From Taudactylus pleione (lineage: Eukaryota; Chordata; Amphibia; Anura; Myobatrachidae): a DNA stretch of 64,000 nt. The stretch's first letter is position 1, and the number at the start of each line of letters is the position of its first letter. Location of the stretch: assembly GCA_031769625.1 (NCBI GenBank), contig JAUIMM010000702.1, positions 5,822,001 through 5,886,000 on the forward strand. The letters run 5' to 3'. Below the pieces are notes generated by a model that saw only the letters and a program-made list of their open reading frames with translations, was not told where the DNA came from and did not search any database. A program made the position numbers and the translations under genes. This document shows, in pieces, positions 8,655 to 20,151 of the stretch.

Positions 8655-11600
8655 CATTCGTCCCTCCTCTGTGCCCTACCCCATCTATACCCTTGCATCC
8701 CCCTCTGTTCTGTGCCTCTGCTCACACTTCCCCCTCTGTGCCCATGCCCCATTAACTCCTCTATACCTTTGCACACACCTTTCTCCTCTGTATCTCTGCC
8801 TCTATGCATCCTCTCCTCTGTGCCCCTCCCCACTACCTCCTCTATCAGCATGCATCCCCCTCAGTTCTGTTCCCGTGCTCCCACTACCCCCTAAACCCTG
8901 CACTCACCTCTCCTGTGCCCCTGCCTCATCTATGCTCCCTCTGTTCTCCTACCCCCACTACATCCTCTATACCCTTTTACCACCCTCTCCTCTGTGCTCC
9001 TGTCCCCACAACCCTCTCTACTCCTGCACCCCCATCTCCTATGTACCCCTGCCTCCTATGCCCCCCTGTCTTCTGTAACCATGCACCCTTTCATCTGTGC
9101 CCCTTCCCCACTACCTCCTCTGTGTACCCCTCCTGTGCCCCTGCCTCATCTATACAACTTCCCCCACTACCTCCTCCTCTGTGTACCCCTCTCTCCTGTG
9201 CCCCTGCACCCCCTCTCCTCTGTGCTCCTGCCCCCACAACCCTCTATACCCCTGCACCTCCCTCTCCTCTGTGTCCCTGCCCCCACTACCTCCTCTATAC
9301 CACTACACACACCCTCCTCTATGCCCTTGCCCCCACTACCCCCTCTCCCTGCACCTCTTTTCCTTTTGCTCCTCTATGCCCCTACCCTCACTACCTACTC
9401 TGTACCCCTGCACTCCCTTCCTCTGTGACCCTGCTGACACTACCTCATATACCACCACACCCCCCTTCTCTGTGACCCTGCCCCTCTATGCCCCTACACC
9501 CCCTCTGTTCTGTTCCTCTACCCTCTCTATACCCCTTCACCCCCATCTCTGTGCCAGTCTCATCTGTGCCCCTGCCCCTACTACCTCCCCTATACCCCTG
9601 CATCCCTCTCTGCTCCTGCCCCCACAACCCTCTATATCCCTGCACCCTCCTCTCCTCTGTACCCCTGCCTCCTCTATGGCCCCTGTCTTTTGTGCCCCTG
9701 CCCCCAATACCTCCACTATACCCCTGCACCCCCCTCTCCACTGCCCATGCGCCCACTACCCCTTCTATACCCCTACACCACCTTATCCTCTGTGCCCCTG
9801 ACCTATTAGCTCCTCTATACCCCTGCATACACCCTCTGTGGCCCTGTAACCCCCTCCTCTATGCCCATGCCCCCACTATCACCTCTATACACCTGCACCC
9901 CCCTCTGTTCTGTGCCCCTGCTCCCTCTACCCTCTCTATACCCTGCACCCCCCTATCCTCTTTGCTCCTGCCCCCATTAGCTCCTCTATACCCTTGCACA
10001 TGCCCTCCTCTGTGCCCCTACAACCTCCTCTATATCCCTGCACCCCCCTCTCATCTGTTCTCCTGCCCCCAGTACAAACTATACCCCTGCACCCCCTCTC
10101 CTCTGTGCCCCTGCCTCCTGTATGGCTCCGTCTTCTGTGCCCCTGCACTCACTATACCCCTGCACCCCCCCCTTGCCTCTGTACCCATGCCCTCACTACC
10201 ACCTCCTCTGTGCACCCCTCTCCTGTGCCCCTGCCTCATCTATGCCCCTTCCCCCCTCTACCTCCTCTGTACCCCCATCTCTGTGCTCCTGCCCCTACAA
10301 CCCTCTATACCCCTGCACCCCCTCTCTTCCCTGTGTCCCTGTCACCTGTATGGCACACTGTCTGCTGTGCCCCTGCCCCTCCCACCTCCTCTATACACTT
10401 TCGCCCCCCTTTCCTCTGTCCATGCCCCCTCTGCTGTGCCCCTGCCCCCACTACCTCCTCTATGCACCCCTCTCCTGTGTCCCTTCCTCATCTATGCCTT
10501 CCCCCACTACCTCCTCTATACCCCTGCACCCCCTCTCCTCTGTGCCCCTGCCCCTACTACCTCTATACACCAGCACCTCTTTATGTGCCCCTGCCCCATT
10601 ATCTCCTCTCTACCCCCTTCACTCCCCCTCCTCTGTGCCCCTGCCCCCACTACCCCCCTATACCCCTGCACCTCTTTTCTTTGCCTGTACCTCCTCTGTG
10701 CCCCTGCCCCCACTACCTCCTCTATACCCCTGCATCCCCACTCAACTGTGCCCCTGCTGACACTCTCTTATATACTACCACACCCCCCCTCCTATGGGCC
10801 GTGTCCCCATTAGCTCCTATGCCTGCACCCTCTGTTCTGTGCTCCTCCCGTTACACTCTCTATATCCCTTCACCATTCTCCCCTCTGTGCCCCTGTACCA
10901 CCTTCCTCTGTGCCCCTGCCTCATCTATGCCCCTCCTCTGTGCCCCTGCCCCTACTACCTCCTCTATACCCCTGCGCTCCCCCTATTCTCTGTGTTCCTG
11001 TTGCTTCTATGGCCCCCCTGTCTTCTCTGCCCCCACTACCTCCTACTCTGTGCACCCTCTCCTGTGCCCTTTCCCCCCACTACCTCCACTATACCCCTGC
11101 ACCACCTCTCCTGTGTCCCTGCCTCATCTATGCCCCCGCCTGCTCTATTATCTCCCTCTCCTCTGTGATCCGCCTCCACTACCTCCTCTATCCCCATGTA
11201 CCCCGTCTCTGTGCCCCTACCTAATCTATTCCCCCTACGCTTGTGCCCTGCTCATATTATACTCCTGCAACCCACCTCGACTGTGCCCCTGACCCCATTA
11301 GCTCTTTACTCCTGCGCACCCCCCTCATGTGTCCCCGCCCCCCACTACCCCTCTATACCCCTGCACCCCCTCTCCACTATGCTCCTGCCTCAACTATGGT
11401 CCCCTCTCCTCTGTGCTGCTGCCTCAACTACCATCTCTATACCCCTGCACCCCCACTCCTGTGCCCTTGCTCCCACTACCTCATATACCGCCGCACCCCC
11501 ATTTCCTCTGTGCCCCTGCCTCATTTATGGCCCCCTCTCCTCTGTGCCCCTAACCCCTACTACCTCTATACGCCAGCTTCTCCCTTCTGTGCCCCTGACC

Positions 11601-12290
11601 CCACTACCCCCTCTATACCACTACATCCATCTCTGTTCCCCTGCCCCCATTAGCTCCTCTATGCCCCTACACCCCCCCTCCTATGTGCCCTTTCCCCCCT
11701 TACTCCCTCTATACCCCTGCACCTCTCTTCACCCATGCCTCTTTGCCCCTGCCCTCATTACCTCCACTATACCCCTGCACCCCCCCTCTGCTGTGCCCCT
11801 GCTCCCACTACGTCTTATATACCGCCGCACCCCCTCTACTCTGTGATCTGCACTCCCTCTCTGTGCTCCTGTCTCATCTATGGCCCCCTCTCCTCTGTGC
11901 CCCTGCCCCCACTACCTCCTCTATGCCAGCACTGCCCTCTTTTCCTTGCCCCTGCTCCCACTACCCCCTCTATACCCTTACACCCTCTCTCCTCTGTGCC
12001 CCTACCCCCATTTGCTCCTATATACCCATACACACACCCTCCTATGTGCCCCTGCTACCACCTCTATAACCCTGGCCCTCTCTTCTTTGCCCATGCACCT
12101 CTCCACTGCCCCTGCTCCCACTACATCTTATATACCGCTGCTCCCCCTTCTCTGTGCCCCTGCCTCCATTAGCTGTTCTGTGCCCCTGCTCCCACTACCC
12201 TATCTATATTCCTGCACCCCCTCTCCTCTGTGCCCCTGCCTCCTCTATGGCCCCCTGTCCTCTATACCCCTGCAAACCCCCTCCACAGCT
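8655..12290. repeat. 3.6-kb C-rich ~50-bp minisatellite array
   Basis: The + strand unit reads TCTGTGCCCCTGCCCCCACT, then ACCTCCTCTATACCCCTGCA, then CCCCCTCTCC. About 70 degenerate units are present, with variants such as CTGCTGACACTACCTCATAT recurring periodically. It is the reverse complement of the array at 4895-5905 and shares even its variant units. Open frames of up to 441 codons run through it in several frames because the unit has no stop codons. They encode only Pro/Leu/Ser/Cys-rich repeats and are not genes. Confidence 0.93.
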
Positions 12291-12790
12291 CGCGACATCA
12301 TTGCCCCGCCCTCTCGGCTGGCTTATATAAGCCAGCGCAAGGAGTTGGTATGGCAGTCCGTTGGCCGGGAGGGAGCAAAAAAGAGAAGAAAGAAGACACT
12401 GGAAGTCCTAGTGGGCGACAGCCATTAAAAAGAGCTGATACAGGCTACCACCCACTAGGTGAAGATGCAAAAGCCCTGGCTGGTTGGTGCCCCCGCCACA
12501 CAAGGTGACGAAGCCCTGGAAGGTTGGCGCTCCCCAGGTGAAGATGCCAGAACGCCTAGTGGGTGGCAGCCATGAAAAAGCTGACACAGGCTGCTGCCCA
12601 CTATGCGTAGACATCGAAGCCCTGGCAGGTTGGTGCCCACCAGGCGAAGACTCCAAAGCCCTTGTTTGTTGGCGCCCGCTAGGCGCAGATGCCGAAGCCC
12701 TGGTGGGTTGGCTTCCGCCAGCCAATGATGACGAAGTCCTGGGGTGGCGGTGGTCACGTAAAAGGGCTTAAAGGCTGTTATCCCCCAGGT
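12291..12790. repeat. ~39-bp tandem repeat after the C-rich array
   Basis: The unit contains GCCCTGGNNGGTTGG followed by CGCCC and AGGNGAAGATGCCGAA. It recurs with spacing of about 39 bases (12473, 12512, 12619, 12658, 12697). It is preceded by unique GC-rich sequence with CTTATATAAGCC at about 12323-12334. That TATA-like word is probably fortuitous. Confidence 0.7.
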
Positions 12791-13540
12791 GAAGAACTGT
12801 AAAGTAAGATATTACAATTTTAAAGTGTTTTGTGTTTATTTTAATATTTTGTTTTTTACAGGTGGACTACAGGTGCCAGTAGGCCCTAATGCCCAGCATG
12901 CTGGTACTTGTGATTCTCCAAGTACCAGCATGTAGTGGAGGCTAACTGGGACCTGTGGTTTTCCTTAAAAGGAAAATAATACATCATCCACAATCAACCC
13001 AGGACCCACCAACCAGGGGTGCCGGGGATATCCCCGGGCTATCCTCCTAGGCCTGGGTTGCCCTGGAGAGGGGGACCTCTTTATTGGGGGGGGCCGACCC
13101 ATTTGTCACGCCCATTTTTAAAATTGCATTTGCTTGTGGAAAAGCTGGGCCACTTGCTCTTGTTTGTCCCCCTAGGCTGAAAGTTGCCAGCCAACCCCTG
13201 GTTGGATTGCCGGGTCACTTGACCCAGGTTATTTTTCAGGGATCCTTTTACACTGAGCTGTGACCTGGGTAGGCCCAGCAAAAACCCAGGTTTTTGCTCA
13301 GGTGTAAAAGGTGTATAACTTTGAACCCTGTCATGGGACAGGACATGTTTACAAATCACTTGATGTGACAACTCTAGCAACCATGTAACTGTGATTCCAT
13401 CAATACAAAACTATGTATTGCTAATAAGTGTTAAAAGAAAATCTGCAACTCAGCATGCTCTATATTTGATAGTAACGTCAACATTTAGATTTGATTGCTG
13501 CTGCTGCACAAACCACTAACTACCTGCTGTGGTCTCCCAA
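12791..13540. other. Intergenic repeat-derived sequence with a short palindrome
   Basis: A perfect 14-bp inverted repeat, CATGCTGGTACTTG with its complement, sits at about 12897-12932. The surrounding text (TTTTACAGGTGGACTACAGG) resembles about 34670-34760 inside the TIR element at 33909-35385, so this is probably a diverged relative of that element. At 13190-13330 there are words shared with the last YTHDC1 intron. Confidence 0.4.
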
Positions 13541-14614
13541 GCCACAACAAGCAGATTTAATTGCAGGTGCACAACTCCAAATTATTGATAATATATAAAT
13601 ACAATAAAATTTTGCAATCAATAGAGGTTTTTAGCATAATCATGGCCAAGGTTATGGGCCTACCTACCATATCCAGGTAACCTCTTTAGGGTAGGTCCCT
13701 AACATACTAGGGTTCAAATCCATAGCGCAGGACCCCCCCAAACTAGCCCAGCCAAGCTGCCCCAGGGCACCACCATAGTAAGAAAAGTGCAGTGTAAAGA
13801 GATAGTTAGGAGCAGCTGCAGCTAAAGAATGAAAATAAAAAAGTGAAATACATGTATGATAACCAAACAGTGATGGGTTAAAATGTGTTCTAAAAGAATA
13901 ATGTGTTATAATGGGGTGCCTCTGAAACAGATGAAAGCAATCCAGGGGGACCCACACCCCAAAAATTAACCAAAGTTGCACTACAGTATATAACTTGTAG
14001 GACTTACCTAGAATTGTGCCTAATACCAGTGTGCGCATATACTATACCAGACTCCATGCTTTTAAACCAATAAGGAAGGGTGCTAATCCAGACTGAGGGT
14101 GACTCCTTTCCCTCAAGTGTGCAATAAAGCACATTAAATGGAGTATATGGGAAAGATTCCTGGACTGCACAACCTGAATATATATAATGGGAGGTGCTAC
14201 CTGATGAGACTAATTGCAGGCACAGAAACAGACAAATCTCAGGTGCACAACTCCAAATTATTGATAATATATAAATACAATAACGTTTTGCAATCAATAG
14301 AGGTTTTTTTAGCATAATCATGGCCAAGGTTATGGGCCTACCTACCATATCCAAGTAACCTCTTTAGGGTAGGTCCCTAACATACTAGGGTTCAAATCCA
14401 GAGTGCAGGATCCCCCAAACTAGCCCAGGGCACTGCCATAGTAAGAAAAAGTGCAGTGTAAAAGAGATAGTTAAGAGCAGCCACAGCTGCATATAAAAAA
14501 TGGAAAAAAACAATTAAATACATGTATAATAAACAAACAGTTTAATTTGGAGTTGTGCACCTGAGATTTGTCTGTTTATGTGCCTGCAATTAGTCTCATC
14601 AGGTAGCACCTCCC

Positions 14615-14625
<11 letters not shown>
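13541..14625. repeat. Duplicated segment with an inverted third piece
   Basis: About 310 bases from AGGTGCACAACTCCAAATTA at 13566 recur as a direct copy starting about 676 bases later, near 14242, with about 90% similarity by eye. A third, inverted piece at about 14541-14625 mirrors 14170-14265. The arrangement suggests a duplicated or nested non-autonomous element with its own internal inverted repeat. No coding capacity and no class assignment. Confidence 0.65.
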
Positions 14626-14655
<30 letters not shown>

Positions 14656-14690
14656 GTATATATATATATATGTATATGTATGTATGTATG
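14618..14690. repeat. (TA)n microsatellite
   Basis: Alternating TA with GTATATGTA interruptions, directly after the inverted copy at 14541-14617. Confidence 0.9.
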
Positions 14691-15126
14691 TTTTCAGGTT
14701 GTGCAGTCCAGGAATCTCTCCCATAAGCAGATTTAATTGCCTACTAACTGGGTTGGAACAATGCCAGGACCCCAAACTTTGGTTAGGGCCCCCTGGTGAT
14801 GCTGCTGTAGCTTCCTGGGCCCCCACTCTACTCTCAAGCAGACCTGCACACATTTTAGGAGCAGATTGGACACCTCAGATGGGGGCTGACTCTGAAGTTC
14901 TGGTTTCCCACATTTCTAGGGCCCCATACGGTTCCACCACTGCCTCCATACCTATTTCATGAAATGTGGCTGACATAATTTCATCTTTATTTTAACCAGT
15001 TCAAGGTACATGACAGCATAGTGGTCGGACACTAGATGGCAGCGCTATATCAGTTTATTTATGTTATATATCAATTGTTGTGCATTCCCTCTCTAGGAAA
15101 TAAGTGTTCTTTCCCTTCCTGACTCT
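14691..15126. other. Intergenic, no supported feature
   Basis: Unique-looking sequence without conserved frames. It ends at the target duplication of the hAT element that follows. Confidence 0.5.
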
Positions 15127-15474
15127 GTTAATATTAGGGATGTGCGCTGACCCCCGTGTTTTGGTTTTGGATCTGGATTGGTTTTGCCAAAACCTCACCT
15201 CCGTGTTTTGTTTTCGGGTTTTGGATCTGGATTTTTTCTTAAAAAATAAAAAAAACAGCTAAAATCCCATAAAATTGACCTTTTTTTGTTCCTACAGTAT
15301 TAATAACCTCAATAACATTTATTTCCAATCAATTTTGACCACCTCACAATATTATATTTTTCATCTAGTTAAGGCCAAAAGGTTGCATCCAGCTTGCTGG
15401 CTGACTAAGCTAAGTGACACAGTGGGCGGCACTAACATGTGGCAGTTCAGCTTCCAATTTCCAACACAGATACA

Positions 15475-16016
15475 GGGCCTGATTCAGACCTGGTTGCAAG
15501 CACTGAGCGCTCGCAACTGGGTCGATGGTGGCCCAGAGCGCATGCGCACGACGGAGCCGGCTCCGTCGTGTGCATGCGCGAGACCCGGATAGCGACGGGC
15601 AATCCGTCGCTCCGGGTCTCGTACCAAAGGGGGCGTGCTGTCGATGTTGAGTGACCGCATGCCCCCTTTGGTGGGCGCGCTGGGGGAGTGGCTGCCCAAA
15701 CTGAGGCATTCCCATGTGAACGCCTCCGTTTGGGGGCCGGCCCCACTGACATCACGAGTGATGTCAGTGAGAGAGATTTCGGCTCTGTTAGAGCCGAAAT
15801 CCCTCTGGGGCTTGCGGCAATGAGACCCTACCACAAGGGTCTCGTCGCAAGCCCGATGGTCTTGACCATCGCGATCATCTTCCTGGCCACTTGCTATAGC
15901 TGTGGGTGGTCACCCACAGCTATGCAAGCGGCCAGGAGGCCGTTCTAAAAAAAAAAAAGACCAGCCCTGATTCAGAGCGAGCGCTCTGTCACAGCGTCCG
16001 GCTCTGAATCAGGGCC
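15475..16016. mobile_element. Complete Harbinger-like MITE, family 1
   Basis: A 542-bp element with termini GGGCCTGATTCAGA and, inverted, GGCCCTGATTCAGA. It is flanked by a 3-bp duplication ACA (15472-15474 and 16017-16019). The 3-bp target duplication suggests the PIF/Harbinger superfamily, which is inference because no transposase is present. The interior is CpG-rich with several short palindromes (for example GATTTCGGCTCT with its complement). It is inserted in the hAT element 15135-16716 and is therefore younger than it. Confidence 0.85.
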
Positions 16017-16074
16017 ACAGTGTGTTATAAAATGTGGGTTGGATACACCAATAGTGCACTTACTGTGACGGCAG

Positions 16075-16465
16075 AGCGGAATTGCTGACGGTGTCCTCAG
16101 TATATGGAATGGCGGTGCTGGCAGTGTCCTCAGTGTAGGGTATCGGCGGTGTCTTCAGTGCAGGGGTTGCTGACGGTGTCCTCAGTACATGGAATGGCGG
16201 TGCTGTGGTGCTGGCAGTGTCCTCAGTGAAGGGTACCGGCGATGTCGACAGTGCCAGTGGTGTCTTTAGTGCAGGTTTGCTGACTGTGTCGGCAGTGCTG
16301 GGGTGTTCTCAATGCAGGGTGCCGACGGTGTCCTCAGTGCATGTGTGCTGACAGTGTCGGCAGTGCAGGGGTGCTGGTGGTATCCTCAGTGTGGGAGTGC
16401 CGGCAGTGTGGGAGTCGCTGACGGTGTCCTCAGCACGTGGGGCAGCAGTGCAGGGGTGCCGGCAC
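16075..16465. repeat. Short G/T-rich tandem repeat in the hAT element
   Basis: Degenerate units around GCTGACGGTGTCCTCAGTGC and GGGTGCCGGCAGTGT repeat through this interval with irregular spacing. It is internal to the hAT element. Confidence 0.7.
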
Positions 16466-16724
16466 TGTTGGCAGCGGGGGATGGCGGTCGCCATCTTCGT
16501 TTGCTTCCTGACTGTGTGCAACTGTGCATATTAAATGGGCTCAATGCTGATTCGCTGAGAGCCGTGACAGACGGCTCTCTCAGCCAACCAGTGTTAAGCC
16601 CGCTCAATACAAAACCTCGCGAACCGACAGCAGGATCTGAGGTTGGCTCGGATCGCCCCAGACATCCGAAATTCGGGTGGGTTCGGATCTCTGAGATCCG
16701 AACCCACTCATCTCTAGTTAATAT

Positions 16725-18221
16725 GTCCAAGCAGAAAAGTCTGGGCCATTCCATACAAAATGTTGATATCAAATTTATGTACTACTTATTTATATAGTAT
16801 TTTACTAGGTAAAATGCATTAAGAGCCACCACTCTTTTGCAAGTATTTTCTGGAAACGCATATACAATTATGACTTCATAATGTATTAAGCGCTGCAGTC
16901 TATACCTATCTACTCTCCCCGAGAGCCCAGGAGGCTCCCCCCCCCTCCACCTCAGCTGCCTACTTACGGAGCAAAAGTGGACAGTCCGATGCCACAATGT
17001 CTGGATCACACCACCCACCTATGCCACTGCCATGCCCCCTTCTGTGCCAGCTTGGCTGCCCCCTCCAGGAGACTGGGTGGGAGGCATTCAAATTGTTGGC
17101 TGGTATGCTACAATTACAAACATGTTTCTATAACAGAGTGGCAGATTTAAATGACTCAGGTAGTTTGTTCCAAAAAGGAGGGCGGTGGTCACATTCCTTA
17201 CTGAAATAGGAATACTTAACTGGTTACTGGAAGTACATCTTGGCTGACAAGTGCTGTATTGGGATCATTTGAACAAAAACATTTTAAAGAAAAAAACAGG
17301 CAAGGGTACAACTGGGCTCCAGGAACTGACAAACTAGAGCTCATAACATGTTACAATGGTGGATATTGCAGCTACACAGCAAACAAAATGGCAGATTGCA
17401 TTGTAAACTTGCCAAGTTTTTCATCCTGAATTGGGGGGCTCAACTATAATAAACTTTGAACTATAATAAAGCTGGCAAGAAAGAGTTAGGTCAGACCGTC
17501 TATCCAGTGGCAGCTCCTACCCTTTTTGAGGAGAGGGGCTGTCTTCCATGATGCTTTCTGGCCCTGTACTGCAATGCCCATATCTCGCCATCTACCTGGA
17601 CCATTGCACCTGTGCACAAACCCGGCTTCTGGGGACTGCATCAGCTGCAGCCCCTAGTAGCTGGGTAAGGCTGACAGCAAGACGGGAGTGACTTCTCACT
17701 GGAAGCATGCTCTCTATTAATCACGTTCCAGCATACTTGCTGACTGCCAGGTCAGAGGGTGGTGGTGACTCCGGTATCCTGATCCAGCACTATATGACAC
17801 AGATAAGCTTGATTGAAATTTTTAAAATGTAATTATTCATTTGTTTTCAATGTGATGTTTGTATTATTATTGGTGAAATTGGATTTCCATACTTTGAGGG
17901 GTGTTGTTCCATGAATAGAGGGGTGTCCCCAGGAACATCAAGAAATATATACTACATGCTCACATATTTAAACCTTGTGGTATGCATATAAGTTTATTTA
18001 TCCTCATTACGTATACCCCATACAATATTTCACTAGAGGGTGCTTGTGTTTCTCACCTGTTGTATTTCATAAATTTGTGGGACTATGCAACAACAGTCAT
18101 ATTGGAGAACTGATAGCTGCCACCATAATTTCAGGAAGTGTGAAGGGGAAAGAATATCTCCATAAAGACATCAAGATCCATGGAACTTTTTGGGCAGTAG
18201 CGCATTAGTCATATTAGTACC
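16725..18221. other. Intergenic, no supported gene
   Basis: About 1.5 kb of mixed sequence. CAGTGGCAGCTCCTACC at about 17500 resembles a hAT-type terminus, but I found no partner end or target duplication. No conserved protein is evident in any frame. Confidence 0.5.
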
Positions 18222-18247
18222 ATTTTATATATATATATATATATATA

Positions 18248-18453
18248 GTCAGGTCCTTAAATATTGGGACATTGACAGAATTTTCATATTTTGTCCTCTA
18301 TTCACCACCACAATGGCTTTGAAATGAAACAAACAAGATGTGATTTAACTGCAGACTTTCAGATTTAATTTGAGGGTAATTGCATCCAAATCAGTTGAAT
18401 GGTGTAGGAATTACAACGGTTTCTATATGTGCCTCCCCCTTTTTAAGGGGCCA
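18248..18453. mobile_element. Tc1/mariner terminal fragment
   Basis: After a (TA)n tract the sequence GTCAGGTCCTTAAATATTGG begins about 200 bases that I recognise as the terminal part of a Tc1-like transposon common in fish and frogs. Landmarks are CACCACAATGGCTTTGAAAT, TTTAACTGCAGACTTTCAG and GTGTAGGAATTACAACGGTT. It stops abruptly at the start of the Penelope-like sequence. No transposase coding is retained. Confidence 0.75.
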
Positions 18454-20151
18454 GGCGGTACAACACAGGTGGATTGATGATGGAGTGGCATCATTCCTTA
18501 AAGTGGTACATCCGATATGCCCTATTATATATCTTTTGCCAAAAATCCACAAAACCCTGGTTGATCCGCCTGGTCGACCCATTATATCGGCTATGGGTTC
18601 AGATTTACAACCCTTGGCTTCATTTGTTGATACTTTTCTTCAGCGTCATGTGACCTCGATGAGCAGTTTTGTGCGAGACACCACTGATTTTTTGGATAAG
18701 ATTTTTTCACTAATCTCACAGAAGATATGTGGTTAGCCACGTTGGATGTGGTGTCGTTGTACACTGTGATTCCCCACGATGATGGTATTGAGGCAGTGAA
18801 AATGGCTTTGCTTAATGGCAACCATGTGGGGCCACCAATTGACTTTATATGTGAATTAATAGCATTAGTATTAAAATGTAATCATTTCTGTTATGGTACT
18901 GAGTTTTTTGTACAGGTATCTGGCACGGCAATGGGGTCTAATTTAGCCCCATCTTATGCCAACCTGTACATGCATCAGTATGAGCAGCAGAATATTATAG
19001 GTATGTTTGGTGATAACATGCTGTGCTACAAGCGTTTTATTGACGATGTATTTATGATTTGGACAGGCACTAAAACTGAATTTTTCCAAATGACCACGTT
19101 CCTTAATGCACTGGATAGCCCTATAAGGTTCACAGCTTGTATTGAGAAAGATTCTATTAATTTTCTCGATGTTACCATTACACGTGAGGGTGGGATGTTA
19201 AGTTCAACACTCTACCGAAAAATGACGGATAGAAATACATTACTCCATTCTACTAGCCACCATGCGAGTAGTTTAAAGGAATCACTTCCTATTTTGCAAT
19301 TTATTCGAGTCTTACGCAATAATACATCACAAGAAGTGGCGGAGACACAGCTGTTTGACATGCGAGATAGATTTCTGTCTCGTGGGTACTCACCAGTAGT
19401 TGTTGACCAATGCTTGGCCAAGGCACGGTATAGATTCGCTAATATTACCAGCAAAAAATCGATTCATACCAGCAGGATGATTTTTCCCATGACGTATGAC
19501 CTGGCAGCTAATGAGACCAGCAAGGCCATTAAGAAGCACTGGTCTATAATTTCTTCCGATCCACTACTTAAAGGAATCAGTAAGCAACCACCTATGATGG
19601 CATATCGCCGTGGCCCGAATCTACGCCAGCTTTTGATGAGACCAACTAAACAGCCCAGTAAACCATCAACACATTGGCTCTCGAGTGGCAAACGAGGGTG
19701 CTATCGTTGTGCGGACTGTACTACTTGTCGCTCCATGCTGGTGGGGACCCATTTTTCTCATCCACATAGCGGGAAGAAAATCGAGATCAAGTTCAGACTA
19801 CACTGCACCATGGACTATGTGATTTATATATTGACATGCCCATGTAGTCTTTACAATATAGGTATGACTACAAGACCATGCCGTGAACGTATGGCCAACC
19901 ATCGTTTGACCATACGTGCAGCATTACAATTAAAGTCTTCTGACAAACCAGTGGCCAAGCATTTCACTTGCTGTGGTCATTCTGTGGCATCACTAAAATG
20001 CATGTTAATAGATCTTGTTCCTAAACCTATACGCGGTGGCGACAGAGAATTGCTCCTTAAGAAGCGGGAGGCCAAATGGATTTTTTTGCTTGACACATTG
20101 GCCCCACGTGGCCTGAATGAATATCATCCATATAATATCTTCCTTCCGTGA
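18454..20151 (+). pseudogene. Penelope-like reverse transcriptase/GIY-YIG endonuclease
   Basis: This is the coding part of a Penelope-like retroelement, which copies itself with a reverse transcriptase fused to a GIY-YIG nuclease. The N-terminal piece (frame of 18380-18736) contains LLPKIHKTLVDPPGRPIIS. A frameshift near 18710-18725 moves the protein into the 474-residue frame at 18727-20151. There the RT motifs are LDVVSLYT (residues 6-13), GTAMGSNLAPSYANLYM (66-82), the catalytic FIDDVF (104-109) and INFLDV (144-149). A Cys cluster (C325, C328, C331, C334) precedes the GIY-YIG part: VIYIL (365-369), YNIG (376-379), and the conserved Glu in REAKWIF (447-453). It is 5'-truncated by the Tc1 fragment and frameshifted, so it is probably dead, although the main frame is otherwise intact. 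Confidence 0.9.

Larger units (their letters stand above)
15135..16716. mobile_element. Complete 1.58-kb non-autonomous hAT element
   Basis: The element starts TAGGGATG and ends CATCTCTA. It is flanked by a perfect 8-bp target duplication, GTTAATAT (15127-15134 and 16717-16724), the length typical of hAT transposition. The left 280 bases are the reverse complement of 48600-48898. The right end (GTTCGGATCTCTGAGATCCG) matches the left end of the 36932-48898 element. It is therefore a non-autonomous derivative of that family. It carries no transposase. Its interior holds a complete Harbinger-like MITE and a short tandem repeat. Confidence 0.9.

Noticed and set aside
8639..8656. GGACGAAACACGTT on the minus strand as a hammerhead ribozyme
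   Set aside because: Only the GAAA side is present; I found no CTGATGA core within a sensible distance.
8804..11846. Very long open frames (up to 441 codons) on the + strand
   Set aside because: They lie wholly in the C-rich 50-bp tandem array, overlap one another in different frames, and encode only Pro/Leu/Ser/Cys repeats. The unit simply lacks stop codons.
12318..12345. TATATAA-like promoter near 12326
   Set aside because: A single TATA-like word within GC-rich repeat-derived sequence, with no gene or retroelement coding downstream.
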